DNA from: Oceanobacillus sp. Castelsardo
GTDB taxonomy: Bacteria > Bacillota > Bacilli > Bacillales > Amphibacillaceae
DNA length: 64,000 nt
Direction: 5' to 3'
Assembly (NCBI RefSeq): GCF_001659985.1
Contig: NZ_LYCS01000008.1
Coordinates: 62,001 to 126,000, forward strand
Part shown: positions 41,062 to 50,015 of the stretch, piece after piece
How positions within the stretch are numbered: the stretch's first letter is position 1
Layout of the letters: each line of letters opens with the position of its first letter
Translations under genes and position numbers: made by a program
Notes under the pieces: model-generated
Database searches by the model: none
The model's input: only the letters and a program-made list of their open reading frames with translations
What the model was told of the DNA's origin: nothing

Positions 41062-42009
41062 TCACTGTTTTATTTTTTGAAAATAATCAATGATTCCTAA
41101 AGCACATACCTGCATATCTAAGTTGATAATAATATATACTTCATGTTCATCAGGAATCCCTAATTTTCTTAACTCAAGCTTAATTTTCCCTAATAACCTC
41201 CGAGCTAGAACATCATAACCCTTTCCTTCAGCTATAACCTGTTCCCCTTCCTCTACAAACACTTCCAACCAATGCGATACCTGACTTAAAGCATCATCTA
41301 CTTTTTCAGACCAACTAAAATGGCTGTAATAGATTCGGCTAACGTTCATTTCTTTTATCTTATTAATTGACTTTTCCATTGCGTCTGGATCGAAATGATT
41401 CGGTGATGTAGATGGTAAGAAAAAGTCAATACCTAATGGACTAAGTTGTTCATACCGAATTCCAACTGTATCTCCAGTAAATATCCCATTACTAACAGGA
41501 TCTAATATACTAAAGTGATGTTTGGCATGACCAGGTGTATCGAAAAATTCCAATATACAATCAGGGCCTATTTGTAACGTATCCCCTTCTGTTTTGACAA
41601 TAATCTTATCTTCAGGAACAGGTATAATGGGATCGAATAATTCAGAGAAACTGTCACCATACACTGCCCTAGCCCCTGCAGCTAATTTCCTAGGATTAAT
41701 TAAATGACTTTTGCCTTTTGGGTGAACGACTACTTTTGCATTCGGACAATCCCTAATTAATAAACCCGCTCCCCCTGAATGATCAAGGTGAATATGTGTG
41801 ACTATAATATATTTTACTTGATCAAGTGCAAACCCAAGTGATTCCAATCCTTTTTTGACATATTTAATGGACGGACTTGGCCCTGTTTCAATAAGAGTAA
41901 GTTCTTCCTCATCTATTACATAAGTTCCCGTTCGATTCTCAATATCCAAATCAAAACCATCAATAAGCGAAATTCTGTCATCTATTCGAATTGGATCTTT
42001 TTCTTTCAT
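41062..42009 (-). CDS. Metallo-beta-lactamase-fold hydrolase
   Basis: A 315-aa MBL-fold protein. The metal-binding HXHXDH motif is THIHLDHSGG; other ligands are a histidine in DTPGHAKHHFS and the aspartate in GIFTGDTVGI. The C-terminal third has a helical extension (about 240-315) with HFSWSEKVDDAL. This resembles the broad hydrolase group annotated as MBL-fold or glyoxalase II-like; no substrate can be given. The start is set at the ATG 42007-42009 because GGGGGAAGG is well spaced to it, rather than the upstream ATG at 42024. Confidence 0.8.
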   Translation of the reverse strand: MKEKDPIRIDDRISLIDGFDLDIENRTGTYVIDEEELTLIETGPSPSIKYVKKGLESLGFALDQVKYIIVTHIHLDHSGGAGLLIRDCPNAKVVVHPKGKSHLINPRKLAAGARAVYGDSFSELFDPIIPVPEDKIIVKTEGDTLQIGPDCILEFFDTPGHAKHHFSILDPVSNGIFTGDTVGIRYEQLSPLGIDFFLPSTSPNHFDPDAMEKSINKIKEMNVSRIYYSHFSWSEKVDDALSQVSHWLEVFVEEGEQVIAEGKGYDVLARRLLGKIKLELRKLGIPDEHEVYIIINLDMQVCALGIIDYFQKIKQ

Positions 42010-42173
42010 CAACCTTCCCCCCATTTTACATTTATCTAGCCTTTATGTTAGCACAAAAACACGTATACATTTACATTAAAACCAATTTTTGTATCTATTA
42101 GCATTTTTAAAATCGAATAAGTCTTCCTTGTTCGTTAATAATAATCGTGACTAAATTCAAGGAGGTCATTTTA

Positions 42174-42785
42174 TTGCATACTCAACAAAACCAAAATCTA
42201 CAGGGTTCATCTCAAATTCCAGATCAGTTTAGTCATGGTGGGCATGAACTTATTGAGGCCCACGGAGCTATCGGCGGAATACTTGGGGGAATGGAACAGT
42301 ACATGCTTTATCAGCAACATGTACAAGATCCCGAATTAAAAACGATGATGACAAAGCATAAAGCGTACCTCACACAAGTTTACAATTCACTAGTGCAAGC
42401 TTTGAAGACAGGGCAAGAACCAACAATCAAGACACAAACGTATAATTTTAGTCAAACAAGCAATAACACTATATACGGTATGCAACCATCCCAACCTAAA
42501 ACCCCGGCACAATCTGTCAATGAAATTAATGATCAATGTGTAACAGGGTTTATGATGGGGATCTTAAAATCTAATGCCTCTGCCTTTACAATGGCTGCCC
42601 TTGAAGCTACAAACCCTGTAGTCCGTCGAGTTTTTGCCGATAGTGTACCAAATATTATTGAGATGGCTTATGAATTATTCCTATATGAAAACAGAAACCA
42701 ATATTACCAAGTCCCACAACTAAGCCAAGAAGATATGCAAATTTATATGAACAGTTTTGGAGTAGTTCAAAGTCAAACTCATTAA
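42174..42785 (+). CDS. Spore coat protein, CotF family
   Basis: A 203-aa Gln-rich protein with the CotF-type helical core HGGHELIEAHGAIGGILGGMEQYMLYQQHVQDPELKTMM and a second helical half ending MAYELFLYENRNQYYQVPQ. CotF-family proteins are assembled into the spore coat of Bacillus; the role here is by family. AAGGAGGT is 8 nt from a TTG at 42174, so I use that rather than the frame's earlier ATG at 42147, which overlaps no ribosome binding site. It is the clearest sporulation marker in the window. Confidence 0.83.
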   Translation: MHTQQNQNLQGSSQIPDQFSHGGHELIEAHGAIGGILGGMEQYMLYQQHVQDPELKTMMTKHKAYLTQVYNSLVQALKTGQEPTIKTQTYNFSQTSNNTIYGMQPSQPKTPAQSVNEINDQCVTGFMMGILKSNASAFTMAALEATNPVVRRVFADSVPNIIEMAYELFLYENRNQYYQVPQLSQEDMQIYMNSFGVVQSQTH

Positions 42786-42790
42786 CAGAA

Positions 42791-42827
42791 AAACGTGCAC
42801 TCTATTATTAGAGTTGCACGTTTTTTT
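42791..42827 (+). terminator. Terminator of the coat protein gene
   Basis: AACGTGCA-CTCT pairs with AGAG-TTGCACGTT (one bulged T) and is followed by seven T. Confidence 0.85.
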
Positions 42828-42863
42828 AGCATAAAAGTATTTTCGCTAAAACCCAGTCTTTTC

Positions 42864-43035
42864 GTCACTTATATGCTGATAAATGCCGAAACACGGAAAA
42901 AATCCTGTCCTTCTGTTACTCATAGGGCTTATGAGTGACGATATGCAGAAAAAAATCAGTCTTTCCGTCACTCATAGAGCTGATGAATGCCTGAATGCAG
43001 GAAAAATTTCATCATTCCGTCACTCGTGGGATTGA
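42864..43035. repeat. 51-52-bp imperfect tandem hairpin array, about 3.4 units
   Basis: GTCACT-type cores start at 42864, 42915, 42967 and 43019, a period of 51, 52 and 52 bp. Each unit has a dyad such as GTTACTCAT..ATGAGTGAC, with a purine-rich linker containing CAGGAAAAA or CAGAAAAAA. Units are more diverged than in the array at 906-1132, but period and hairpin core agree. It occupies the 366-bp gap before the TIGR00266 gene. Confidence 0.75.
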
Positions 43036-43151
43036 TTAACACTAAGCATTTCCTCAAAAGCTCGGCGACGACAAGTTTCAAAGTTTTTGAATCCTATTTC
43101 CATAGTAAAACGTATATAAAGTAAATAAAATTAAGGGGATGAAATGTAAAT

Positions 43152-43955
43152 ATGAATAACCATGAAATTGACTATAAAATATATGGGGATGATATGCAAT
43201 TTGTTGAGGTTGAACTTGATCCAGATGAAACTGTAATTGCTGAGGCTGGTAGTTTAATGATGATGGACGACTCCATCAAGATGGAAACCATTTTTGGCGA
43301 TGGTTCCTCTAATCAAGGAAGTGGTTTAATGGGGAAACTTCTAGGAGCGGGGAAACGTGTTTTAACAGGTGAAAGCTTATTTATGACAACTTTTACTAAT
43401 TCAGGAGTAGGGAAAAAACATGTTTCATTTGCATCACCGTATCCTGGAAAAATTATTCCAATGGATTTAAGTCAAATAAACGGGAAACTTATCTGTCAAA
43501 AAGATGCATTTCTTGCGGCAGCAAAGGGAGTTTCTGTAGGCATAGAATTCCAAAAGAAACTTGGAACGGGTTTCTTTGGCGGGGAAGGATTCTTAATGCA
43601 GAAATTAGAAGGCGATGGAATGTCCTTTGTGCATGCGGGTGGTACAATTCATAAAAGAGAATTATCCCCAGGAGAAATGATTCGAGTAGATACAGGATGT
43701 CTTGTCGCTATGACAGGAGATGTCGATTACAATATTGAATACGTTGGTGGAATCAAAACAGCATTATTTGGTGGTGAAGGATTATTCTTTGCGACCTTAC
43801 GTGGCCCAGGAACCGTTTGGATACAATCCTTGCCATTTAGCAGACTAGCTAGTCGTGTATTTGCTTCTGCTCCTCAGCGTACAGGATCCAGTTCTAAAGG
43901 GGAAGGAAGTATTGCTGGAGGTTTATTTGATATTTTAGGCGGAGACCGAAACTAA
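43152..43955 (+). CDS. TIGR00266/AIM24-family protein
   Basis: A 267-aa protein of repeated beta strands, seen in [60 protein letters not shown] and the later [24 protein letters not shown]. This glycine-rich pattern is diagnostic of the TIGR00266/AIM24 family of double-stranded beta-helix proteins. Its bacterial function is not established. The C-terminal tail is Ser/Gly-rich. AAGGGGATG lies before the ATG, and no signal peptide is seen. Confidence 0.88.
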   Translation: MNNHEIDYKIYGDDMQFVEVELDPDETVIAEAGSLMMMDDSIKMETIFGDGSSNQGSGLMGKLLGAGKRVLTGESLFMTTFTNSGVGKKHVSFASPYPGKIIPMDLSQINGKLICQKDAFLAAAKGVSVGIEFQKKLGTGFFGGEGFLMQKLEGDGMSFVHAGGTIHKRELSPGEMIRVDTGCLVAMTGDVDYNIEYVGGIKTALFGGEGLFFATLRGPGTVWIQSLPFSRLASRVFASAPQRTGSSSKGEGSIAGGLFDILGGDRN

Positions 43956-44057
43956 TAATACCTTGTTTACCATAATGTGTCGCCCTTTTTAAGGTTTAGG
44001 AACAGACCATTTACACATACTATCTTTGTAAGATCCTTTAAGAAGGGTGGAGTTATC

Positions 44058-44237
44058 ATGGGTGGAAGAGACGATCATAACAGCAACAGTAAAAATTTCT
44101 TAGCACAAACTCCAAAAAATCAAATATTAGATGGTCATGATATCGAGTTTTCACAAGAATTAGCTGATGCTGATGATGTGAAAGCACAAGAAAGAAGTAA
44201 AGCTGCTCACCAAAGAGCAAAACAAAGAAAAAAATAA
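44058..44237 (+). CDS. YfhD-family small protein
   Basis: A 59-aa very hydrophilic protein: Asn/Ser-rich start GGRDDHNSNSKNFLAQTPKNQ, an acidic middle and a basic KAAHQRAKQRKK tail. The LAQTPKNQ and EFSQELADADD elements resemble the Bacillus YfhD family, whose function is unknown and which is seen mainly in spore-formers. The frame opens at 43977, but GGGTGGAG before the ATG at 44058 marks the likely start. A terminator follows. Confidence 0.75.
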   Translation: MGGRDDHNSNSKNFLAQTPKNQILDGHDIEFSQELADADDVKAQERSKAAHQRAKQRKK

Positions 44238-44250
44238 CTTAGCTACATTT

Positions 44251-44280
44251 AGGCGGTTCTATTTTGAATCGCCTTCTTTA
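44251..44280 (+). terminator. Terminator of the YfhD-family gene
   Basis: AGGCGGTTC and GAATCGCCT pair with one G-U, followed by TCTTTATTT. Confidence 0.7.
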
Positions 44281-44325
44281 TTTAGTAAAATAGAAATAAA
44301 TACGACAATAGAGGCGATAAACAAA

Positions 44326-44769
44326 ATGAGTTCTAAAGAAGTAAACGATTATCTTACAGAAGGAATGTACGGTACACGATTACCAAAAGAAGAAGAGAGA
44401 AAAAAATATTTAGGTACGTTAAGGGAAAGAATCGTGCTAGCTCTTACAGTTGGACAAGTCATGTCCGATAAAGGAATCAATAAATTGGAAGAAGCAATGA
44501 AAGCAAATAAAGGGGCAAAACTTTTAATCAATGGGCATGTTTCTACTCGATTCATGACAGAGGAAAAGGCACTAGCAAACAAGTATAACATTCCCTATAC
44601 AATCATTACGGATGAAACAAATGAAACGGATATTGGTGCAGTTTTAACATTTGATTATGCTGTTGATAAAAAGGATATATTTATTAAAGATACACAAGAG
44701 GAAGATGAAAGTAATAAAGTAGAAAAGAATAACTCTCTTTTCTCAAAAGTGAAGAATTTGTTTAAATAA
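44326..44769 (+). CDS. yueI: YueI-family (DUF1694) protein
   Basis: A 147-aa cytoplasmic protein. The N terminus VNDYLTEGMYGTRLPKEEERKKYLGTLRERIVLALTVGQV and the middle KGAKLLINGHVSTRFMTEEKALANKYNIPYTIIT match the YueI/DUF1694 family of Firmicutes, whose fold resembles ribosomal protein L7Ae-like folds but whose function is not known to me. The C-terminal 35 residues are acidic then basic. The ribosome binding site is weak (GAGGCG). Confidence 0.85.
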   Translation: MSSKEVNDYLTEGMYGTRLPKEEERKKYLGTLRERIVLALTVGQVMSDKGINKLEEAMKANKGAKLLINGHVSTRFMTEEKALANKYNIPYTIITDETNETDIGAVLTFDYAVDKKDIFIKDTQEEDESNKVEKNNSLFSKVKNLFK

Positions 44770-44770
44770 T

Positions 44771-44806
44771 AAGTCTGTTCCTATTCCTAAGGGACAGACT
44801 TTTTTC
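44771..44806 (+). terminator. Terminator of yueI
   Basis: AAGTCTGTTCC pairs with GGGACAGACTT, followed by TTTTTTC. Confidence 0.85.
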
Positions 44807-44855
44807 TAATATTTTTCCCATAATGAGAAATAATATTTAAAGGAGGTGTTTTGTA

Positions 44856-45104
44856 ATGAGTCAAGCTTACCGTTGTCCTAATTGCAAAACAAACAGATCG
44901 CGTTTTAATTTAATTGAACAAGTTCCAAAACCAGTAAAATTAGACGCGAACACTGGTGAGGTTTTAAATGATTACTCAAATGACCATGTAGAAGTATTTC
45001 ATAATCTATATAAAGGTCCTAAATACCGGATTCAATGTGCATATTGTGGATTAATAGAGGATGAACACACTTTTATACAGTACGCTAAGTATGATGGACA
45101 ATAA
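44856..45104 (+). CDS. Small zinc-ribbon-like protein of unknown function
   Basis: An 82-aa protein with two cysteine pairs, YRCPNCKTN near the start and QCAYCGLIE at about residue 60, that could form one zinc ribbon. Between them lies a polar segment with [30 protein letters not shown] do not recognise a named family. AAAGGAGGTG gives strong initiation. It is a single gene between yueI and the DJ-1 family gene, flanked by terminators. Confidence 0.75.
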   Translation: MSQAYRCPNCKTNRSRFNLIEQVPKPVKLDANTGEVLNDYSNDHVEVFHNLYKGPKYRIQCAYCGLIEDEHTFIQYAKYDGQ

Positions 45105-45117
45105 AAGCTATTATCAA

Positions 45118-45147
45118 ACATTGCTCATAAAAAAGCAATGTTTTTTC
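45118..45147 (+). terminator. Terminator of the zinc-ribbon gene
   Basis: ACATTGCT and AGCAATGT enclose an 8-nt loop and run into TTTTTTC. Confidence 0.8.
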
Positions 45148-45230
45148 ATGTAGACATAATATCATATTAATCGAATTAATAACGATAGTTTGATACACTT
45201 AAGATAAGTAATCATTTAAGGGGGAAAAAG

Positions 45231-45755
45231 ATGCTTCTTAAGGATAAAAAAGTCATAGCACTCATTGAAGATGATTTTGAAGATCTTGAACTTTGGTATC
45301 CCGTGCTTCGTCTCAAAGAAGAAGGTGCAACGGTCCATTTAGTAGGAAATGAAGCAAATAAAAAATACATCGGAAAATATGGTGTACCAGCTGAATCTGA
45401 CTTTGCATTTGAAGATGTAAACGCCGATGATTATCAAGCTATTTTAGTACCTGGTGGCTGGGCGCCCGATAAATTAAGACGCTATCCACAAGTACTAGAA
45501 ATGGTACAGAAGATGGATAAGTCCCAAAAGGTAATTGGACAAATTTGTCACGCTGGATGGGTTCTTATTTCTGCAAATATCTTAAATGGAGTAAAAGTAA
45601 CAAGTACACCAGGAATTAAGGACGATATGACAAATGCCGGAGCAGAATGGTTTGATGAAGCTGTAATTGCGGATAATCACATTATCTCAAGCCGTCGACC
45701 TCCTGATTTACCAGACTATATGAGAGTTTTTATTGAAACACTAGCTAATAAGTAA
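45231..45755 (+). CDS. DJ-1/PfpI-family protein
   Basis: A 174-aa protein of the class I amidotransferase-like fold. The nucleophile elbow is GQICHAGWVLISA, with the cysteine near residue 106; the conserved glutamate is in LIEDDFEDLELWYP near residue 15. It resembles the PfpI/YfkM/YraA proteins of Bacillus, implicated in general stress and glycation repair; activity here is unproven. AAGGGGG precedes the ATG. Confidence 0.88.
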   Translation: MLLKDKKVIALIEDDFEDLELWYPVLRLKEEGATVHLVGNEANKKYIGKYGVPAESDFAFEDVNADDYQAILVPGGWAPDKLRRYPQVLEMVQKMDKSQKVIGQICHAGWVLISANILNGVKVTSTPGIKDDMTNAGAEWFDEAVIADNHIISSRRPPDLPDYMRVFIETLANK

Positions 45756-45808
45756 TCTTACCTTTAGCATTTTTATTTTCCATAAACATATTATTTAGTA
45801 GAGGCAAC

Positions 45809-45849
45809 TAGGCATTCGCTCGTATGATAAGCGTGTGCCTAATTTTTTT
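45809..45849 (+). terminator. Terminator of the DJ-1 family gene
   Basis: TAGGCATTCGCT pairs with AGCGTGTGCCTA (internal mismatches) and is followed by seven T. Its left arm, CAACTAGGCATTCGC, resembles the B-family repeat B3, so a B element may have been taken over as a terminator. Confidence 0.75.
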
Positions 45850-45922
45850 ATTAGACTTTACTCCATATCGTTATATATAATAATTATAAATAGTCGAATA
45901 ATTCCATGGAGGAGTGATTAAA

Positions 45923-47914
45923 TTGAGCACAATTAAAGAAGGAACTCTATTATGGGAACCTACCGAAAAGCAAATAGAGAAAGCTAATATTACTAAATAC
46001 ATAAGCTGGTTAAAGTCACATAAAAACTTAAATTTCACTAATTATCAATCGCTTTGGCAATGGTCTGTCAATCACATTGAATCATTCTGGGCATCAATTT
46101 GGGAATACTTTCAGATTCAATCTAAAAATCCATATGAAACTGTTTTAACAACCCATACCATGCCGGGTGCAAAATGGTTTCCTGAATCTCTTATTAATTA
46201 CACAGAACACATTTTTAAAAATAGAAGAGATGACCAAATCGCTATTATTCATACCTCTGAAAATAGAGAGAAAGCCGAAGTAACTTGGAAGAAGCTTTAT
46301 GAGGATACAGCAAAAGTGCAGAAAACATTAAGAAGGTTAGGTGTAGTCAAGGGTGATCGTGTCGTTGCTTATATGCCAAACATTTATGAAACCGTAGTTT
46401 GTTTCTTGGCAACAGCAAGCCTCGGAGCAATTTGGTCCAGCGCTTCTCCTGATTTCGGAACCCAAAGTGTTATTGATCGCTTTAAGCAAATTGAACCTAA
46501 AGTAATGATAGCGATAGACGGATACGAATATGGTGGTAAGACATTCAATAGAATTGAAACCGTTGCCAAAATTCAATCTGAACTAACATCACTTGAAGCG
46601 ACCATCGCTATTCCGTACTTAGATAATTCGAATGCTAATTTTAGTTCTTATAAAAATCCTATTCATTGGAACCAAGCTGTTTCATCTGACGAGGAAAAGT
46701 TGGTGCTCACCTATGAATATGTCCCTTTCAACGATCCACTTTGGATATTATTTTCCTCTGGGACTACTGGTAAACCAAAACCTATTGTTCAAAGCCAAGG
46801 TGGTATTTTATTAGAGCATTTAAAAGCATTAACATTCCACGTAGATCTCGGTAATGATAGTCGCTTTTTTTGGTTTACAACGACAGGTTGGATGATGTGG
46901 AATTTCCTTATAGGAGGGTTACTTACTGGCAGTACCATTGTTCTATACGATGGTAATCCTAGTTATCCCGATAAGAACCGACTATGGAAGTTAGCAGAGG
47001 AAACAAAAACAACTGTTTTCGGAACAAGTGCTAGTTATATTTCCGCTTCTATGAAAGATAATATGAAACCAGGAGAATCCTTTGATTTATCATCCTTAAA
47101 GAGTATAAGCTCGACAGGCTCCCCTCTTCCTCCAGAAGGCTATCAATGGTGTTATGATTATGTTAAGAAAGATTTATGGATAGCTTCTGTGAGCGGAGGG
47201 ACAGACGTCTGTTCGGCATTTATTTTAGGTTCGCCCATTCTTCCAGTTCATGCTGGTGAATTACAATGCCGTGGTCTTGGCGCAAAAATTGAAAGTTTTG
47301 ATGATAATGGTCTAGGGAAAATAGATGAAATTGGGGAACTTGTTTTAACGGAACCTTTCCCGTCCATGCCAATCTTTTTCTGGAATGATAAAGATGGATC
47401 ACGTCTACATGAAAGCTATTTTGATGTATTTCCAGGAATTTGGCGACATGGTGATTACTTAAAGATTACGAATCGGGGTACTTGCGTCATCTACGGTCGC
47501 TCTGATGCAACGATTAATCGAGGGGGAATTCGGATTGGAACAAGTGAAATATACCGGGCAGTTGATCATGTTGATGAAATTGCTGATAGTTTAATGGTAG
47601 ATGTACCAAATCAAAACGGAGACTCCACCACCCCACTTTTTGTTGTGATGAAGGATGGTAGTATCTTAACAAATGAATTAAAACAATCCATTAAAAAACA
47701 AATTCGTACTCAATGTTCACCAAGACACGTTCCTACAGGCATCTATGAAGTACCCGATTTACCTAGAACATTAAATGGTAAAAAACTAGAAGTGCCTATT
47801 AAGAAGTTATTAATGGGGAAATCAGTAGATCAAGTAGTCAATAAAGGGTCTTTAGCCAACGCAAAGGCATTAGATTACTTTATAGAGTTTGCAAAGAATT
47901 ATGTAAGGAACTAA
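45923..47914 (+). CDS. Acetoacetyl-CoA synthetase
   Basis: ATP-dependent ligase that activates acetoacetate to acetoacetyl-CoA. The adenylation motifs are LFSSGTTGKPKPIVQSQGG (about residue 270), FFWFTTTGWMMWNFLIGGLL, SVSGGTDVCSAF, GIWRHGDYLKI, YGRSDATINRGGIRIGTSEIYRAVD and the catalytic-lysine region LNGKKLEVPIKKLL. The GWMMWN and SGGTDVC forms and the 663-aa length fit acetoacetyl-CoA rather than acetyl-CoA synthetases. Start is TTG at 45923, 9 nt from GGAGGA; GTG at 45914 touches it. It may use ketone bodies or polyhydroxybutyrate products. Confidence 0.88.
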   Translation: MSTIKEGTLLWEPTEKQIEKANITKYISWLKSHKNLNFTNYQSLWQWSVNHIESFWASIWEYFQIQSKNPYETVLTTHTMPGAKWFPESLINYTEHIFKNRRDDQIAIIHTSENREKAEVTWKKLYEDTAKVQKTLRRLGVVKGDRVVAYMPNIYETVVCFLATASLGAIWSSASPDFGTQSVIDRFKQIEPKVMIAIDGYEYGGKTFNRIETVAKIQSELTSLEATIAIPYLDNSNANFSSYKNPIHWNQAVSSDEEKLVLTYEYVPFNDPLWILFSSGTTGKPKPIVQSQGGILLEHLKALTFHVDLGNDSRFFWFTTTGWMMWNFLIGGLLTGSTIVLYDGNPSYPDKNRLWKLAEETKTTVFGTSASYISASMKDNMKPGESFDLSSLKSISSTGSPLPPEGYQWCYDYVKKDLWIASVSGGTDVCSAFILGSPILPVHAGELQCRGLGAKIESFDDNGLGKIDEIGELVLTEPFPSMPIFFWNDKDGSRLHESYFDVFPGIWRHGDYLKITNRGTCVIYGRSDATINRGGIRIGTSEIYRAVDHVDEIADSLMVDVPNQNGDSTTPLFVVMKDGSILTNELKQSIKKQIRTQCSPRHVPTGIYEVPDLPRTLNGKKLEVPIKKLLMGKSVDQVVNKGSLANAKALDYFIEFAKNYVRN

Positions 47915-47935
47915 ATCTTGAGATTTAGTTCCTTA
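47904..47935. terminator. Hairpin between the acetoacetyl-CoA synthetase and panF genes
   Basis: TAAGGAACTAAATCT and AGATTTAGTTCCTTA are perfect 15-bp arms with almost no loop, between convergent genes and overlapping the synthetase stop. There is no clear T tail, so termination strength is uncertain. Confidence 0.5.
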
Positions 47936-47938
47936 CCT

Positions 47939-49372
47939 TTACAAGCTCAACCGTTCCTTTCCATACATTAGACTAAACCCTATGTAAGCAATAAAAGATA
48001 AAAATAAGGAGGTTACAACAGTGTGCATTCCTAATGGATCTGGATTAAAGGTTTGAAATAGTACATAAGAAGCTATACCAACGACCATCGATGCAATTGC
48101 TCCATATTTATTTCCCTTTTTCCAATAAAGTCCCATAATAATCGGCCACATAAATGCGGCTTCTAGTCCCCCTATTGCAAAGAGATTCATCCAGATAATT
48201 AAATCTGGTGGATTTATCGCCATTAAAAACACAACAATCCCAAGTATTCCTGTTACCCCCATACTTAGCCGCTGTACATTTTTTCTAGGGGCATCTGGTT
48301 TAATATAGTTAATATAAACATCTTTCACTATGGTTGAACTTACCAATAATAATAAGGAGTCCACAGTAGACATAATCGCCGCTAGCGGGGCCGCTAACAC
48401 AATACCAGCTAACCATGGAGGTAAGACTTCCAGTGCAATTAACGGCATTACCGTATCTCCAATTTCAATACCAGGCAGAATAGAACGCGCGAACACACCA
48501 ATTAAATGCATATTTAACATAATAAACCCAACCACAATTGTTCCAATAATAAGTGCGCGATGAAGGGATTTTGTATTTTTATAAGACATCGCACGGACAG
48601 CAATTTGCGGAAGTGCTACTACACCAACTCCGACCAAAATCCAGTAAGAAGAAACATAGGTTGGTGTTAATGTTCCATTTGCACCAAATGGTGTAATAAG
48701 GTTCGGATTCTCCATTCGTAAATCCTGAATAATATTAGAAATTCCTCCACCAGCCCAAACAACAGCAATTAATAATATTAACGTTCCCACAAGCATAATT
48801 ATTCCTTGAACCGCATCTGTTAATGTTACCGCACGAAATCCTCCAAATGTAACATATACTAATACCGTAAGAACAAAAATAAATAATGCCGAAGTATAAG
48901 GTAATCCGGTAAGAGACTCAATTAAGCGCCCTCCCCCTATCCACTGTGCAGCCATTGTAGAGAAAAGGAATACAACGATACTGAATGCGGAAAGTAACAC
49001 TACCCACTTGGATTGATACCGTTCTTTTAGAAAGTCTACTATGGTAATTGCTTTGTATTGGCGAGTTATAATGGCGAAGCGTTTTCCCAATATCATTAAG
49101 GTAAAGTAACCAGTTGCCACCTGTGTTACCGATAAAAGCACCCAGCCTAATCCATCATTATAGGCAACACCTGGACCACCTATGAAACTACTTGCACTTC
49201 CATATGTAGCCGTCATCGTCATAGCTAAAACAAAGCCACCTAAACTACGCCCACCTAAGTAATAATCTTGTAGAAATGATTCCGATGACTTTTTTTGACG
49301 ACTAGCAAATAACCCAACTAAAAATATTAAAATTACTGTTCCAAATAGAGTAATGGTAGCTTGCCAATTCAT
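47939..49372 (-). CDS. panF: Sodium/pantothenate symporter PanF
   Basis: Sodium:solute symporter of 477 aa with about 13 membrane helices. YYLGGRSLGGFVLAMTMTATYGSASSFIGGPGVAY is the family core near the N terminus, followed by TFGGFRAVTLTDAVQGIIM and AAPLAAIMSTVDSLLLLVSS. PanF is supported by the adjacent DUF997 gene, a pairing also known from E. coli yhdT-panF. The start overlaps that gene's stop by 4 bp, indicating coupling. Confidence 0.88.
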   Translation of the reverse strand: MNWQATITLFGTVILIFLVGLFASRQKKSSESFLQDYYLGGRSLGGFVLAMTMTATYGSASSFIGGPGVAYNDGLGWVLLSVTQVATGYFTLMILGKRFAIITRQYKAITIVDFLKERYQSKWVVLLSAFSIVVFLFSTMAAQWIGGGRLIESLTGLPYTSALFIFVLTVLVYVTFGGFRAVTLTDAVQGIIMLVGTLILLIAVVWAGGGISNIIQDLRMENPNLITPFGANGTLTPTYVSSYWILVGVGVVALPQIAVRAMSYKNTKSLHRALIIGTIVVGFIMLNMHLIGVFARSILPGIEIGDTVMPLIALEVLPPWLAGIVLAAPLAAIMSTVDSLLLLVSSTIVKDVYINYIKPDAPRKNVQRLSMGVTGILGIVVFLMAINPPDLIIWMNLFAIGGLEAAFMWPIIMGLYWKKGNKYGAIASMVVGIASYVLFQTFNPDPLGMHTVVTSLFLSFIAYIGFSLMYGKERLSL

Positions 49373-49659
49373 TTATTTTTTAACTCCTCATCCTCAAATG
49401 GTATATCTTTAAAGAAACCTTTTACAATGATAAATACTAATATAGACATGACGATAACTCCAAGTACACAACTATAAAAAAACCATGATGGAAATCCAAA
49501 AACATAGGAATACTGGGAGGGATCTTTACTACCCAGCCCATATGCAAAGGCAAACCACCATACAAAATTGAATAATAATAATCCCACACCAATTAAGGCT
49601 TCACGATTGCCTATTTTTATACGATAATCTCCCTCTTGATTCTTATTATCCTTACTCAA
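49369..49659 (-). CDS. DUF997 (YhdT-like) membrane protein
   Basis: A 96-aa protein with two membrane segments (about residues 21-42 and 60-83) joined by a short loop containing YVFGFPSWFFYSCVLG, the DUF997 core. It accompanies panF in many bacteria, perhaps as a small subunit or stability factor; no function is proven. The ATG has AGGAGG 6-7 nt upstream on the minus strand. Confidence 0.85.
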   Translation of the reverse strand: MSKDNKNQEGDYRIKIGNREALIGVGLLLFNFVWWFAFAYGLGSKDPSQYSYVFGFPSWFFYSCVLGVIVMSILVFIIVKGFFKDIPFEDEELKNK

Positions 49660-49747
49660 GGTTCATCCTCCTAATAAATATATATTCTATATAGTAATGC
49701 AATACTAAGATAGATGTAAATCATTTAGGCTAATTATTAAATGGATA

Positions 49748-49776
49748 TTGAAATAAATAGTATTCCCATATATAAT
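49748..49776 (+). promoter_or_regulatory. Promoter of tRNA-Ala
   Basis: TTGAAA (49748-49753), 17 bp, TATAAT (49771-49776); initiation would fall about 5 bp before the tRNA. Confidence 0.75.
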
Positions 49777-49787
49777 GGTAATAAATC

Positions 49788-49860
<73 letters not shown>

Positions 49861-49871
49861 TATAAGGATAG

Positions 49872-49908
49872 GATAATCGATAAATATTTCAATCGATTAT
49901 CTTTTTTA
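49872..49908 (+). terminator. Terminator of tRNA-Ala
   Basis: GATAATCGAT pairs with ATCGATTATC around a 10-nt loop, followed by TTTTTTATTTT. Confidence 0.85.
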
Positions 49909-50015
49909 TTTTCTCTGTTTTTTTAATGTTCCCACCGTCATAACCTTTATCCTTTATACAAATAAAAAATAGCAAAGGGGCAAGGCCTATTTGCTATTTT
50001 TTCTAGTCATATTTT

